DNA of 12,928 nt from Crenotrichaceae bacterium (GTDB taxonomy: Bacteria; Pseudomonadota; Gammaproteobacteria; Methylococcales; DRLZ01). Below are positions 1 through 7,352 of this stretch, piece after piece. The translations under genes were made by a program, and so were the position numbers. Below the pieces are notes generated by a model that was not told the origin of the DNA, ran no database searches, and saw only the letters and a list, made by a program, of their open reading frames with translations. Position 1 is the first letter of the stretch. Every line of letters begins with the position of its first letter. The stretch is from the NCBI GenBank assembly GCA_011322755.1, contig DRLZ01000054.1, forward strand, positions 1 through 12,928, written 5' to 3'.

Positions 1-7
1 ATAAATC

Positions 8-1996
8 GTGCAAGTTAATGATCCAGATAGTTTGTTTCGTGAAGCGAATTTACATTTCCAGCAAGGGCGTCTTGCAGAAGCAGAAGCTCTTATTAGAAGA
101 GTTTTATCACATAATCCAAGACATGCAGATGCTAGTTTTCTACTAGGATTAATTGCTGGTAAATGCGGTCATTTTGATGTGTCTGCTTCCTTGATAACGC
201 AGGCGATACAATTTAACCCGCATAATCCTGCGTATTATATTAATCTTGGTCTGAGCTTATATAATGGCGGTCAGTTTGAGCAGGCTGTAGCAGCTTATAA
301 ACAGGCAATCAAGATTAAGCCCCGTTTTGTAGATGCTTTGTATCGTCTTGGTGAAGTGCTTGAAGAAATGGGACGTTTTGATGATGCATTAAGTGCTTAT
401 GATCGCGCCATCAAATTTCAGCCACAAAACGTTTCGATACATAAATCCCGTGCATTTCTGTTGTGGGCACTGGGTCGCGGTGAAGAGTCTCTTAAGGTAT
501 GCAAGCGTGTAACCATGCTGGCACCATCAGACTCTGGTGGTCATTATAATCTTGGCAAAGCATTATCTGGTTTGGGGCATCTTGTTGATGCCGCTGCAGC
601 TTTTGAACATGCTATTAAAATCAAGCCTGATTATGCTGAAGCTTATAGTGAGCTCGGTGCTGTTTTTAAGGATATGTGCCGTCTTGATGATGCTGAAAAA
701 TGCAATCGTCGTGCTATTGAATTAATGCCCACGAATACTATTGCTCATAGTAATCTTTTATTTTTACTTTCAGCACGTTTAAAGATATCTCCTGATGAAA
801 TGCTCAAAGAGTTGCGCCATTGGGATGATGTTCATGGAAGAGAAGGGCGTCAGCATCGCTTGCCTTTGAGAGTAGATGATACAACACCGGGAAGGCGCCT
901 CAAAATAGGCTATGTATCACCGGACTTTCGTGTACATGCCGTTAGTAGTTTTTTTGAACCTGTTCTTCAGGCCCATGATAAAAGACGGTTCGAAATTTTT
1001 TGTTATGCAACACATGATGAAACTGCTTCTGATGCAACAACAGAGCGCCTACAAAAATTGAGTGAACATTGGCACTTTGTTAGTAGGGAAAATGATTTTG
1101 AGCTTGCCCAGCTCATTCATAATGACGGTATTGATATACTTGTCGATATGGCGGGACATACGGGCGGCAACTCTTTGAAGACTTTTTCCTATCGGCCTGC
1201 ACCAGTTCAGACAGCTTATCTGGGTTATTTTGCATCGACCGGATTAGATGTTATGGATTACTGGATAAGTGATGAAATGGCACATCCTGTAGATACTGAT
1301 GAGCCCGCTGTTGAGTGTATTTATCGTTTACCACGCTGCTCATTATGTTACCTGCCTTCTGATAAAGCACCGCCAGTTTCTCCCTGTCCTAGTACTACAG
1401 ATCAGGTGACGTTTTGCTCGGTGAGTGATATTTCTAAATTAACACCTGAAGTCATTGAAACATGGAGTCAGATATTGCATGTCTTGCCTGGCAGTCAGCT
1501 GCTTATGACAACCAAATCATTGTCAGAGCCTGAAAATCGCCAGATGATGGCCGCTCGTTTTGAAGATTATGATATTACAGGCGATCAGCTCAGGATGCAT
1601 AGCACTTTATCACATAAGGAATGGTTGGCGAATTACGCACAGGTGGATATTATACTCGACCCGTTTCCCCGTACAGGTACAACGACAACGGCTGAGGCAT
1701 TGTGGATGGGGGTGCCAGTAGTAACATTAGCCGGTAAACGATATGTGTCTCGGGCCAGCGCAACCGTGATTCATGCAGTTGGCCTGGATGAGTTGATTGC
1801 TGATAGTAAAGAAAGCTATATAAATAAAGCAGTATCTTTAGCGCATGACCCTGAGTTACGTGCCAGGTTACGTGCCGATCAGCGTGAAATGATGGCTGAG
1901 TCTCCATTGCGAGATGGTAAAAGTCTTGCTCAATCGATGGAATCGGCCTATCGTGCTATGTGGGAAGCATATCAATTTAAAGAAAAATCTGATTAA
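8..1996 (+). CDS. TPR-fused O-GlcNAc transferase (SPINDLY-like) family glycosyltransferase
   Basis: The 662-residue protein has an N-terminal TPR array at about residues 7-250 and a C-terminal glycosyltransferase family 41 (OGT/SPINDLY-type) domain at about 297-655. Visible catalytic-domain motifs are KIGYVSPDFRVHAVSSF (299-315; His310 matches the active-site His region of human OGT), DMAGHTGG (380-387), RPAPVQTAYLGY (396-407), SDISKLTP (473-480; Lys477 matches the nucleotide-binding Lys of OGT) and DPFPRTGTTTTAEALWMGVP (551-570). The family transfers a sugar from a nucleotide-sugar to Ser/Thr of proteins, with the TPRs recognising the acceptor. No signal peptide is visible, so it should be cytosolic. 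The start is GTG: an in-frame TAA lies at 2-4 and the next in-frame alternative would cut into the first TPR helix. Only seven bases precede it, so its ribosome-binding site cannot be judged. The sulfotransferase gene follows 66 bp downstream on the same strand. Donor sugar and acceptor are unknown. Confidence 0.9.
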   Translation: MQVNDPDSLFREANLHFQQGRLAEAEALIRRVLSHNPRHADASFLLGLIAGKCGHFDVSASLITQAIQFNPHNPAYYINLGLSLYNGGQFEQAVAAYKQAIKIKPRFVDALYRLGEVLEEMGRFDDALSAYDRAIKFQPQNVSIHKSRAFLLWALGRGEESLKVCKRVTMLAPSDSGGHYNLGKALSGLGHLVDAAAAFEHAIKIKPDYAEAYSELGAVFKDMCRLDDAEKCNRRAIELMPTNTIAHSNLLFLLSARLKISPDEMLKELRHWDDVHGREGRQHRLPLRVDDTTPGRRLKIGYVSPDFRVHAVSSFFEPVLQAHDKRRFEIFCYATHDETASDATTERLQKLSEHWHFVSRENDFELAQLIHNDGIDILVDMAGHTGGNSLKTFSYRPAPVQTAYLGYFASTGLDVMDYWISDEMAHPVDTDEPAVECIYRLPRCSLCYLPSDKAPPVSPCPSTTDQVTFCSVSDISKLTPEVIETWSQILHVLPGSQLLMTTKSLSEPENRQMMAARFEDYDITGDQLRMHSTLSHKEWLANYAQVDIILDPFPRTGTTTTAEALWMGVPVVTLAGKRYVSRASATVIHAVGLDELIADSKESYINKAVSLAHDPELRARLRADQREMMAESPLRDGKSLAQSMESAYRAMWEAYQFKEKSD

Positions 1997-2042
1997 CCTT
2001 TAATTTTTGATACTGTATCCATACCTTCTTTTTTGCAAACCC

Positions 2043-2048
2043 TATAAT
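2043..2048 (+). promoter_or_regulatory. Possible -10 element upstream of the TPR-sulfotransferase
   Basis: A perfect TATAAT lies 14 bp before the ATG at 2063, inside the 66-bp gap after the glycosyltransferase. I see no convincing -35 hexamer at 16-18 bp spacing. A transcript from here would have a very short leader, and no clear Shine-Dalgarno sequence precedes the ATG. This may be a real short-leader promoter or chance in AT-rich DNA. Confidence 0.25.
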
Positions 2049-2062
2049 GAATAACGCATAAT

Positions 2063-3733
2063 ATGATTACCTATATCTTGCAATCTGCGCGTGATTTTCT
2101 CAAAAGAAATGAATATGATAAGGCTGAAATATTATGCCAGCAAGCATTGAACAAAGAACCTGATAATTCTGAAGTGCTTAAGTTGTCAGGGATTATTGCA
2201 ATGACCAGCGGTAATTTTGAACGTGCTGTACAGATGTTTTCTCAGGTTATTCTACAGAACACTGTAAATGGCACGGATTATTATAATTTAGGCCTGGCTT
2301 ATCTTAATGCTGGCGAATCAACTTCAGCGGTGCTGAGTTTTCAGAAAAGCATTAAAATTCAACCGGATCTTGCCTGCGTCTATGCTGATTTATGTATAGC
2401 TTTAATTCGAGCTGGTGATATTGAAGCCGCAATTTCTGCAGGTGAGAAAGCCGTGTCGTTGTTGCCGGAAAGCCCCATTGCGCATTATAACCTGGCGCAA
2501 GCTTATGATACGTGGAAAAGTTATAAATCAGCATTTAAACATTATCGAAAAGCCGCAGAGTTGTTTCCGAATCATCCCGGTATTCAGTTAAGCCTTGCAA
2601 CTTCTTATCTTGGCTTTGGCAATACAGAAGCTGCTTCAATATGTTACCGAAAAGTTATAAAACTCTACCCTGAAGATGTAGAAGCGTATCGCCAGTTGGT
2701 TCGTATCAATAAATTTTCATCACCAGATCATGAGGATGTTCATAATCTCAAGCTCATTCTTTCTGCGTCATGGCTAAACGACAATGATCGAGCTTCAGTT
2801 TTTTTTGCATTAGGCAAAATTTATCAGGACTGCAAGCAATATGATGATGCTTTCTCCTATTATCAACAAGCTAATAAAATACAGGAAAGTTGTAATCGGT
2901 TTGAGCCTGAAGAATTTTTAGAATATGTGTCAGCTATCATCCGCTGTACCGACAGAGACATCCTTTCTGAAAAATGCGCGTCTGGTAATACCAGTAGAAT
3001 ACCTGTTTTCATTGTGGGTGTTCCTCGTTCCGGTACTTCATTGGTGGAGCAGATATTATCCAGTCACCATGATGTGTTTGGTGCGGGTGAATTAATGTGG
3101 GTGAGGGATACGGTTAACTCGATTCAGGACTCCCTGAATTTAGCTGTGCCTTATCCGCAGTGTATCGAGGTGCTGACTCAAAATAATATTACTTGCTTAG
3201 CAGAACAATATCAGCAATATCTTTGTACTATTGCTGATGATGAGAGTAGGGTTACTGATAAGATGCCGAATAATTTTCTGCATCTTGGGTTAATTCATGT
3301 CTTGTTTCCTAATGCTCGTATTATTCACTGTCGACGTAACCCAAGAGACTCCTGTATTTCTATGTATACTGAATATTTTCCAGATGGGGTTTCATATAGT
3401 TATAATTTACTGAAACTTGGCGCTTACTATAAACAGTATGAACGCATTATGAATCACTGGCATTCTGTTTTGCCTGCTGGTTCAATAATAGATGTTGATT
3501 ACGAAAACATGGTGGCAGATCAGGAAAAAGAAAGTCGACGTTTGATAGATTTTATTGGCTTGGATTGGGATGAGTCGTGTTTGAGTTTTCATACAAAAAA
3601 TAGGCGAGTAGATACAGCCAGTGACCTGCAGGTGAAAAAACCGATTTATTCAAGTTCTATCGGGCGTTGGAAACATTATGAAAAACATCTTGAAGAGCTT
3701 GAGCGGGGGTTTAAATATTGGGAATGTCGCTGA
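2063..3733 (+). CDS. TPR-fused PAPS-dependent sulfotransferase
   Basis: The 556-residue protein has about six TPR units (roughly residues 4-206), a helical linker, and a C-terminal sulfotransferase domain (about 313-550; Sulfotransfer_3-like, related to tyrosylprotein sulfotransferases). The 5'-phosphosulfate loop is PRSGTSLVEQ (321-330). The 3'-phosphate-binding segment is IIHCRRNPRDSCIS (420-433), and the C-terminal SSSIGRWKHY (530-539) is the likely second nucleotide-binding element. Other blocks shared with the paralogues are SSHHDVFGAGEL and VTDKMPNNFLHLG. The enzyme should move sulfate from PAPS to an acceptor hydroxyl, either a protein tyrosine or a glycan; the acceptor cannot be read from sequence. 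There is no signal peptide. It is collinear from end to end with the sulfotransferase at 7353-9026 and the broken one at 11647-12928, so all three descend from one TPR-sulfotransferase. It follows the glycosyltransferase on the same strand and may share its transcript. Confidence 0.9.
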   Translation: MITYILQSARDFLKRNEYDKAEILCQQALNKEPDNSEVLKLSGIIAMTSGNFERAVQMFSQVILQNTVNGTDYYNLGLAYLNAGESTSAVLSFQKSIKIQPDLACVYADLCIALIRAGDIEAAISAGEKAVSLLPESPIAHYNLAQAYDTWKSYKSAFKHYRKAAELFPNHPGIQLSLATSYLGFGNTEAASICYRKVIKLYPEDVEAYRQLVRINKFSSPDHEDVHNLKLILSASWLNDNDRASVFFALGKIYQDCKQYDDAFSYYQQANKIQESCNRFEPEEFLEYVSAIIRCTDRDILSEKCASGNTSRIPVFIVGVPRSGTSLVEQILSSHHDVFGAGELMWVRDTVNSIQDSLNLAVPYPQCIEVLTQNNITCLAEQYQQYLCTIADDESRVTDKMPNNFLHLGLIHVLFPNARIIHCRRNPRDSCISMYTEYFPDGVSYSYNLLKLGAYYKQYERIMNHWHSVLPAGSIIDVDYENMVADQEKESRRLIDFIGLDWDESCLSFHTKNRRVDTASDLQVKKPIYSSSIGRWKHYEKHLEELERGFKYWECR

Positions 3734-3799
3734 TTTGTTAATAATGCTTCCCAGAGTATATGTTTTAAATTTCACTTTCTTATGATGTTCACTGTGCAC

Positions 3800-4325
3800 T
3801 TAACATTGTGCGTTTTTTCTGTTCAGAAGAACTCGCCACTCACACTCTTTCAAAAACAAGTGAAAATGCTCTTTAGGAACACCGTTAAACTTACGCATAT
3901 GTCGCTTCGCCTGGTTCCAAAAACTCTCTATTCCGTTAATGTATTTTCCTTGTTAGCAATATCGGCGTAAACAATACTATCAGGCTTACCTGTTGACGAA
4001 TAATCGGTAACAGCGTCTCAGTATTAGGTATAATAACTGTAAAAACCTTACCATTGCGCCTTTAAAAGGCCAAATACAGATACTTGCCTGCTGCACCTCG
4101 ACCACGTTTTCCTTTTCGTCTACCACCAAAATAGCTTTCATCTGCTTCAACTTCACCTTCCAGTAATTCCAGCTGTTCACTGTGATCATAAATTAGCTGG
4201 CGTAAACATTGAAAATAATAGCTCGCACTAGTTTTGTTTATACCAACCAAAGCGGCTGTTGTGCTTGCTACAAATAGCTCAATTAAAAAAATTTGTTTGT
4301 ACCAACTCAATCGACTCTTTCGTAT
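3800..4325 (-). pseudogene. IS1595-family transposase, broken by several frameshifts and an internal deletion
   Basis: The reading frame must be pieced together. An N-terminal segment (about 4325-4085) reads RKSRLSWYKQIFLIELFVAS and then EADESYFGGRRKGKRGRGAAGK, the signature of IS1595/ISXO2-like transposases and containing a catalytic Asp. Single-base losses then shift the frame. GLLK, then RNGKVFTVIIPNTETLLPI (about 4050-3995), then PDSIVYAD (ending near 3964) lie in successive different frames. The block normally between YAD and the NGIESFW motif is missing. A C-terminal segment (about 3936-3800) reads NGIESFWNQAKRHMRKFNG and then VPKEHFHLFLKECEWR, which includes the expected final acidic region, and ends at TAA (3800-3802). 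The usual start appears as ATA (4323-4325), with TTG (4308-4310) the first start-like codon. With at least three frameshifts plus a deletion this is a dead gene, not programmed frameshifting. Confidence 0.85.
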
Positions 4326-4344
4326 TAAACCATCCTAAATAATT

Positions 4345-4365
4345 TTACTTATCTAGGACAGTCCC
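4345..4365 (-). repeat. Putative terminal inverted repeat of the IS1595-like remnant
   Basis: The - strand reads GGGACTGTCCTAGATAAGTA, starting about 40 bp outside the transposase start. IS1595/IS1016 elements commonly end in GGG-CTGTCCTAGAT-type sequences, from memory of the family. No partner was found at the other end, so the boundary is inferred. Confidence 0.6.
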
Positions 4366-4408
4366 TAATAAAAATACGATTGAAGCCGTATGCATAATCG
4401 ATATAAAA

Positions 4409-5251
4409 TCAAATATGTTTACGTCGCCGAGCTACCCCGATTAAGCCTAGTAGACCCGAACCAAATAACCACACTGCTGCAGGTACTGGAACGGCAGGGG
4501 CAGCAGTGATGCTTATATCCCATACTTCGCTATATTGAATGTTGTCAAGGCCGGTGCCATTAAAAGTCCAGCTGGAGCCGACATTGCCAGCAGAAACAAT
4601 TGTTCCTGTCCAACCACCTGAGTCATCATCTATTAGTGCAGAACCGGTTAAGGAAAATGCAGGTATTGTTTTTTCGGAACGATTAGTAGCGGTACCTGAG
4701 GTAAAAGGTGTAAACGTGCCGCTTCCCTGGCCATCCGATGCGTTGTCACGATTCCACTCCTGAACACCCCATGTAGTAGAGAAGGCGCTAAACAAACCTT
4801 CTCGACCGGCAGGTGTAAATGTCACATTACCGGAGCTATCGATACTTCCGGTCATGCTGTCTGTGCCGCCAGCAGCATCAATATATAAATTTCCACAACA
4901 ATTGTTTATATACGAGTCTTGTGCGAATGAGGAAATGCTCATATTGCCACTAGTGTCAATTGAGAAATTGATAGTGCCATTGGTGCCGCCGACGGAACCA
5001 CTACCTATTGTTGAGCCAATAGTACGGGTTGTTGCTGTATTTGCAGTAACAGTAAATACAGCCTGGCTAGCGGTGTTATCAGTAAAGCCACTTCCTGTGC
5101 CTGGCCGAGTGCAGTCGCCAAAACTAAAACAACCGCCAGTGATCGACATTGTGTAGTCACCGGCGGAGAGTGTTGTAAAAGCTGCGTTTGCTGATGGTGT
5201 AGTAATGCCTAAGGTTAGTGCAATGCTTGTTACTAGTAGTGTTTTGTTCAT
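4409..5251 (-). CDS. Secreted VPVPA-type sorting-signal protein, copy 3 of tandem family
   Basis: The 280-residue precursor starts with an Sec signal peptide, MNKTLLVTSIALTLGITTPS, with probable cleavage after ANA. The mature part is rich in Ser, Thr, Gly and Asn and probably beta-rich. It ends with VPVPAAVWLFGSGLLGLIGV and a basic ARRRKHI tail. A VPxPA motif, one hydrophobic helix and an Arg-rich end are the layout of VPLPA/PEP-CTERM sorting signals, cut by an exosortase after export. A Cys pair near the N-terminus (GGCFSFGDC) could form a disulfide, and this copy alone has another pair (NNCCGN). I chose the ATG at 5251 over an upstream alternative start near 5332. It opens a standard signal peptide, has AGGAG five bases upstream, and avoids overlapping the previous gene. 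It is last in the three-gene array. Its molecular role is unknown. Confidence 0.88.
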   Translation of the reverse strand: MNKTLLVTSIALTLGITTPSANAAFTTLSAGDYTMSITGGCFSFGDCTRPGTGSGFTDNTASQAVFTVTANTATTRTIGSTIGSGSVGGTNGTINFSIDTSGNMSISSFAQDSYINNCCGNLYIDAAGGTDSMTGSIDSSGNVTFTPAGREGLFSAFSTTWGVQEWNRDNASDGQGSGTFTPFTSGTATNRSEKTIPAFSLTGSALIDDDSGGWTGTIVSAGNVGSSWTFNGTGLDNIQYSEVWDISITAAPAVPVPAAVWLFGSGLLGLIGVARRRKHI

Positions 5252-5255
5252 AGTA

Positions 5256-5261
5256 TCTCCT
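5256..5261 (-). promoter_or_regulatory. Shine-Dalgarno sequence fixing the start of VPVPA copy 3
   Basis: AGGAGA on the - strand sits about five bases before the ATG at 5251. It decides against the longer reading frame opening near 5332, which would run through this site and overlap the upstream gene. It is the strongest ribosome-binding site I see in the window. Confidence 0.75.
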
Positions 5262-5303
5262 TTTGGTTTTGAATAATTAACTATTAATTGGACTAGATTT
5301 ATT

Positions 5304-6140
5304 TCAACTTTTTTGACGACGTTGGCTGACACTGATTAAACCAAGCAGGCCTGAGCTAAATAACCATGCAGCGGCAGGTACTGGAACGGCAGAAGCAGTA
5401 ATAGTTATATCCCATACTTCAGAATATAGCACTTCGTTAAATCCTGGAAAATCACTGCCATTCATGTTGCCCGCTGAAACAAGCGTACCGACCCAGCCGC
5501 CTAAGTCGTTATCTGATAGCGCAGTGCCGGTCACGGTGAAACTAGGGTCAAGGGGACCTTTATCACGATTAGTAGAGGTACCGCTGGTAAATGTGTCATA
5601 GAAGCCGGAGAGTGAATCACGATTGAACGCCTGAACACCGATGCCAGTGGCAAAAGCTGCATACATGGCTTCGCGACCGATGGGCTTGAAGGTCATCGCA
5701 CCATCTAAGCCAATGTTGCCCGTCATAGCGCTAGTACCAGTAGAGCCAAATGCATCAAAATAAAATGTGCCTCCGACAGTGTTTAGGTATGAATCCTGAT
5801 TGTAAGAGTTGATGGTCATATTACCCGAAGTATCAATGGCAAAATCAATCACCCCCATCAAGCCATCACCGGAGATACCACTACCGATGGCTGAGCCGAT
5901 AGGGCGTGTTGTTGGAATGGGTCCATAGGGAGATGCGCCTACAGTTACTGAGGCCTGATTAGCTGTGTTATCAACGAAAGCGGCGGTGTTCTCTGCTCGG
6001 CAATCTGAATACCAAAAACAACCACCGGTGATATTCATAGTGTAGTCACCCGCTGCCAGTGGGGTAAATGCTGCATTTGCTGATGGTGTAATAATGCCTA
6101 AGGTTAGTGCGATGCTTGTTGCAAGTAGTGTTTTTTTCAT
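5304..6140 (-). CDS. Secreted VPVPA-type sorting-signal protein, copy 2 of tandem family
   Basis: The 278-residue precursor has signal peptide MKKTLLATSIALTLGIITPS with cleavage near ANA-A, and a C-terminal VPVPAAAWLFSSGLLGLISV helix followed by a short basic tail (SQRRQKS). Blocks shared with its neighbours are GDYTMNITGGCFWYSDC with the conserved Cys pair, QDSYLN, GREAMYAAF, FNRD, SGTSTN and SEVWDITIT. They run in the same order in all three, so these are full-length paralogues. The tail has Gln-Arg-Arg-Gln where copy 3 has a run of Arg, still a plausible stop-transfer end. The weak purine-rich AAGGGA before the ATG contrasts with the strong site of copy 3. It lies 84 bp after copy 1 and 52 bp before copy 3, with no convincing terminator between, so co-transcription is likely. 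The protein should sit at the cell surface or in the extracellular matrix. Confidence 0.88.
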   Translation of the reverse strand: MKKTLLATSIALTLGIITPSANAAFTPLAAGDYTMNITGGCFWYSDCRAENTAAFVDNTANQASVTVGASPYGPIPTTRPIGSAIGSGISGDGLMGVIDFAIDTSGNMTINSYNQDSYLNTVGGTFYFDAFGSTGTSAMTGNIGLDGAMTFKPIGREAMYAAFATGIGVQAFNRDSLSGFYDTFTSGTSTNRDKGPLDPSFTVTGTALSDNDLGGWVGTLVSAGNMNGSDFPGFNEVLYSEVWDITITASAVPVPAAAWLFSSGLLGLISVSQRRQKS

Positions 6141-6224
6141 AGTTTTTTCCCTTTTCTTCCTTTTTCGTGAGTTAATTATTAATGATCTGCCTCAGTTCCA
6201 GCTACCTTGTTTGAAAAATGTAAA

Positions 6225-7040
6225 TTAATTATGCCAATGCTTGCGGCGAGCAACACTTGTTAATACTGCCAGACCTGTCCCAAATAGCCAGGGTGCGGCG
6301 GGAACAGGTACAGCAGAAGTTATAGTAATATTAAATACTTCTGAGTACTGAACGTTATTATATCCCGTCCAATTATCACCATTTAAGTTTCCGGCAGAAA
6401 CAATAGTACCTGTCCATCCACCTGAACCATCATTTAACAGTGCAGAACCATTTAATGTAAAAGCTGGGCTGGTACCCCCGGCGCTGTTGGTTGAAGTGCC
6501 AGTAGTAAAAGAGTCGTACAATTGTGATGTCTTATCACGGTTCCATTCCTGTAGATTAAAAGCGGTAGAGAAGCCATAAGCGCCTTCACGTCCAGAAGGA
6601 TTGAATATTATGTTACCCGTGCTGTCAATCGAACCACTCATGCCACTGACATCAAGCGCATCAATTGCAAATTTTTTGTAAGGGAAGTCGGTGTTCACGT
6701 AAGAGTCTTGAGCAAACGAAGTAACAATCATGTTACCAGCATTATCAAGTGAGAAATCGATTACACCCATAATGCCATCACCAGCAATACCGCTGCCTAT
6801 GGTAGAGCCGACAGGACGTACAGTGGGCATGCCAACTGTAACAGTAATTGAGGTTTGTCCAGCTGTGTTATCAGAGAAAGTACCAGCACCTAAGGTCACA
6901 CAATTGCCAAAGGAAAAACAACCGCCGGTAATACGCATGGTGTAGTTGTCTGATGCCAGGGGGGTAAATGCTGCGTTCGCATGTGGTGTGACGATACCCA
7001 GTGTCAAAGCGATGCTTGTCGACAGTATGGTTTTTTTCAT
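6225..7040 (-). CDS. Secreted VPVPA-type sorting-signal protein, copy 1 of tandem family
   Basis: The 271-residue precursor has signal peptide MKKTILSTSIALTLGIVTPH, cleaved near ANA-A. The mature region carries GGCFSFGNC, GIMGVIDFSLDNAGN, QDSYVN, FNPSGREG, LQEWNRD, GGWTGTIVSAGN and SEVFNITIT. The end is VPVPAAPWLFGTGLAVLTSV with a basic RRKHWHN tail. The VPVPA box is intact, but the helix is less Gly/Leu-regular than in copies 2 and 3. AAGGAAAGG precedes the ATG as a ribosome-binding site. As the first gene of the array it lies directly behind the promoter and palindrome at 7092-7143. The family fits VPLPA-CTERM surface proteins processed by exosortases; no exosortase is in the window. The sequence identifies no enzymatic motif, so structural or adhesive roles are only guesses. 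Confidence 0.88.
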   Translation of the reverse strand: MKKTILSTSIALTLGIVTPHANAAFTPLASDNYTMRITGGCFSFGNCVTLGAGTFSDNTAGQTSITVTVGMPTVRPVGSTIGSGIAGDGIMGVIDFSLDNAGNMIVTSFAQDSYVNTDFPYKKFAIDALDVSGMSGSIDSTGNIIFNPSGREGAYGFSTAFNLQEWNRDKTSQLYDSFTTGTSTNSAGGTSPAFTLNGSALLNDGSGGWTGTIVSAGNLNGDNWTGYNNVQYSEVFNITITSAVPVPAAPWLFGTGLAVLTSVARRKHWHN

Positions 7041-7091
7041 AAAGCCCTTTCCTTGTTATTGAAGTTGCCTAACTTGAGAAGCAAAGCAAGT

Positions 7092-7120
7092 TTTATACCG
7101 CTTTTATATGTCATTGATAA
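7092..7120 (-). promoter_or_regulatory. Sigma70-like promoter of the VPVPA array
   Basis: On the - strand, TTATCA (7120-7115) is separated by 17 bp from TATAAA (7097-7092), which lies about 51 bp before the ATG at 7040. Four of six bases match the -35 consensus and five of six the -10. The -35 box falls inside the palindrome at 7107-7143, an arrangement typical of a regulated promoter. A second TATAAA-like run lies inside the spacer, so the exact -10 is uncertain. Confidence 0.5.
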
Positions 7121-7143
7121 TGTGGCACATTACCAATGACATA
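7107..7143. repeat. Near-perfect 37-bp palindrome, operator candidate
   Basis: Arms 7107-7124 and 7126-7143 are 18 bp each with one mismatch (7117/7133) around a single central base at 7125. The half-site reads TATGTCATTGATAATGTG. With no loop and no T-run on either side it does not look like a transcription terminator. It overlaps the predicted -35 of the VPVPA promoter, so a dimeric or tetrameric regulator site is the likeliest reading. I do not recognise the regulator. Confidence 0.6.
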
Positions 7144-7168
7144 CTTAGAGAAAAAGAAATGTGTAATT

Positions 7169-7206
7169 AAAATCGACAGATATTGTTTTTTTAAATTATC
7201 TATCGA
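7169..7206 (-). terminator. Likely intrinsic terminator downstream of the TPR-sulfotransferase
   Basis: In the - strand transcript a 10-bp stem, UCGAUAGAUA with UAUCUGUCGA, closes a 14-base A-rich loop and is followed by UUUU. The one non-Watson-Crick position is a G-U pair on this strand but an A-C mismatch on the other, which favours a role in the - transcript. The stem is AT-rich and the U-tract short, so efficiency may be modest. It lies about 150 bp after the stop of the gene at 7353-9026. Confidence 0.4.
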
Positions 7207-7352
7207 GGACTGCTTAGTTACTATTGCTATATGTGTGAATTCACGACCAGATGATGGGGTGATAGTTACAGTATTTAACTACGTTTGTATTTTTGTAGAA
7301 ATGTTTTCTTCTCCGTTTTTATTTCTAGCATCGTTAATTTGTAAGATCATCC

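Larger units (their letters stand above)
3800..4365 (-). mobile_element. Remnant of an IS1595-family (IS1016-like) insertion sequence
   Basis: The stretch between the sulfotransferase and the VPVPA gene cluster is a degenerate insertion sequence. It contains a broken DDE transposase read on the - strand. On the transposase 5' side lies a sequence that reads GGGACTGTCCTAGATAAGT on the - strand and resembles IS1595/IS1016 terminal repeats. I could not find a matching inverted copy beyond the transposase 3' end (3734-3800), so that end is lost or diverged. The element cannot move on its own. It separates the + strand transferase pair from the - strand genes and may mark where the two blocks were joined. 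Confidence 0.8.
7041..7352. other. Regulatory intergenic region between the TPR-sulfotransferase and the VPVPA array
   Basis: These 312 bases hold no believable gene. An open frame on the + strand (7136-7372) lacks a ribosome-binding site and runs into the end of the opposing sulfotransferase. What the region does hold, in - strand order, is a terminator-like hairpin (7206-7169), an 18-bp-arm palindrome (7143-7107) and a sigma70-like promoter (7120-7092). Together they suggest that the VPVPA array is transcribed independently of the upstream transferase genes. Confidence 0.6.

Noticed and set aside
3782..3970. 62-codon + strand open frame
   Set aside because: It is the antisense of the transposase C-terminal segment, whose NGIESFWNQAKRHMRKFNG motif is read on the - strand.
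4539..5156. Two + strand open frames opposite VPVPA copy 3
   Set aside because: Val/Pro-rich antisense products of the Thr/Gly-rich exported protein, with no start signals.
5252..5332. Extended 5' end for VPVPA copy 3
   Set aside because: The extension reads through a good Shine-Dalgarno site, overlaps the end of copy 2 and would bury the signal peptide behind 27 extra residues.
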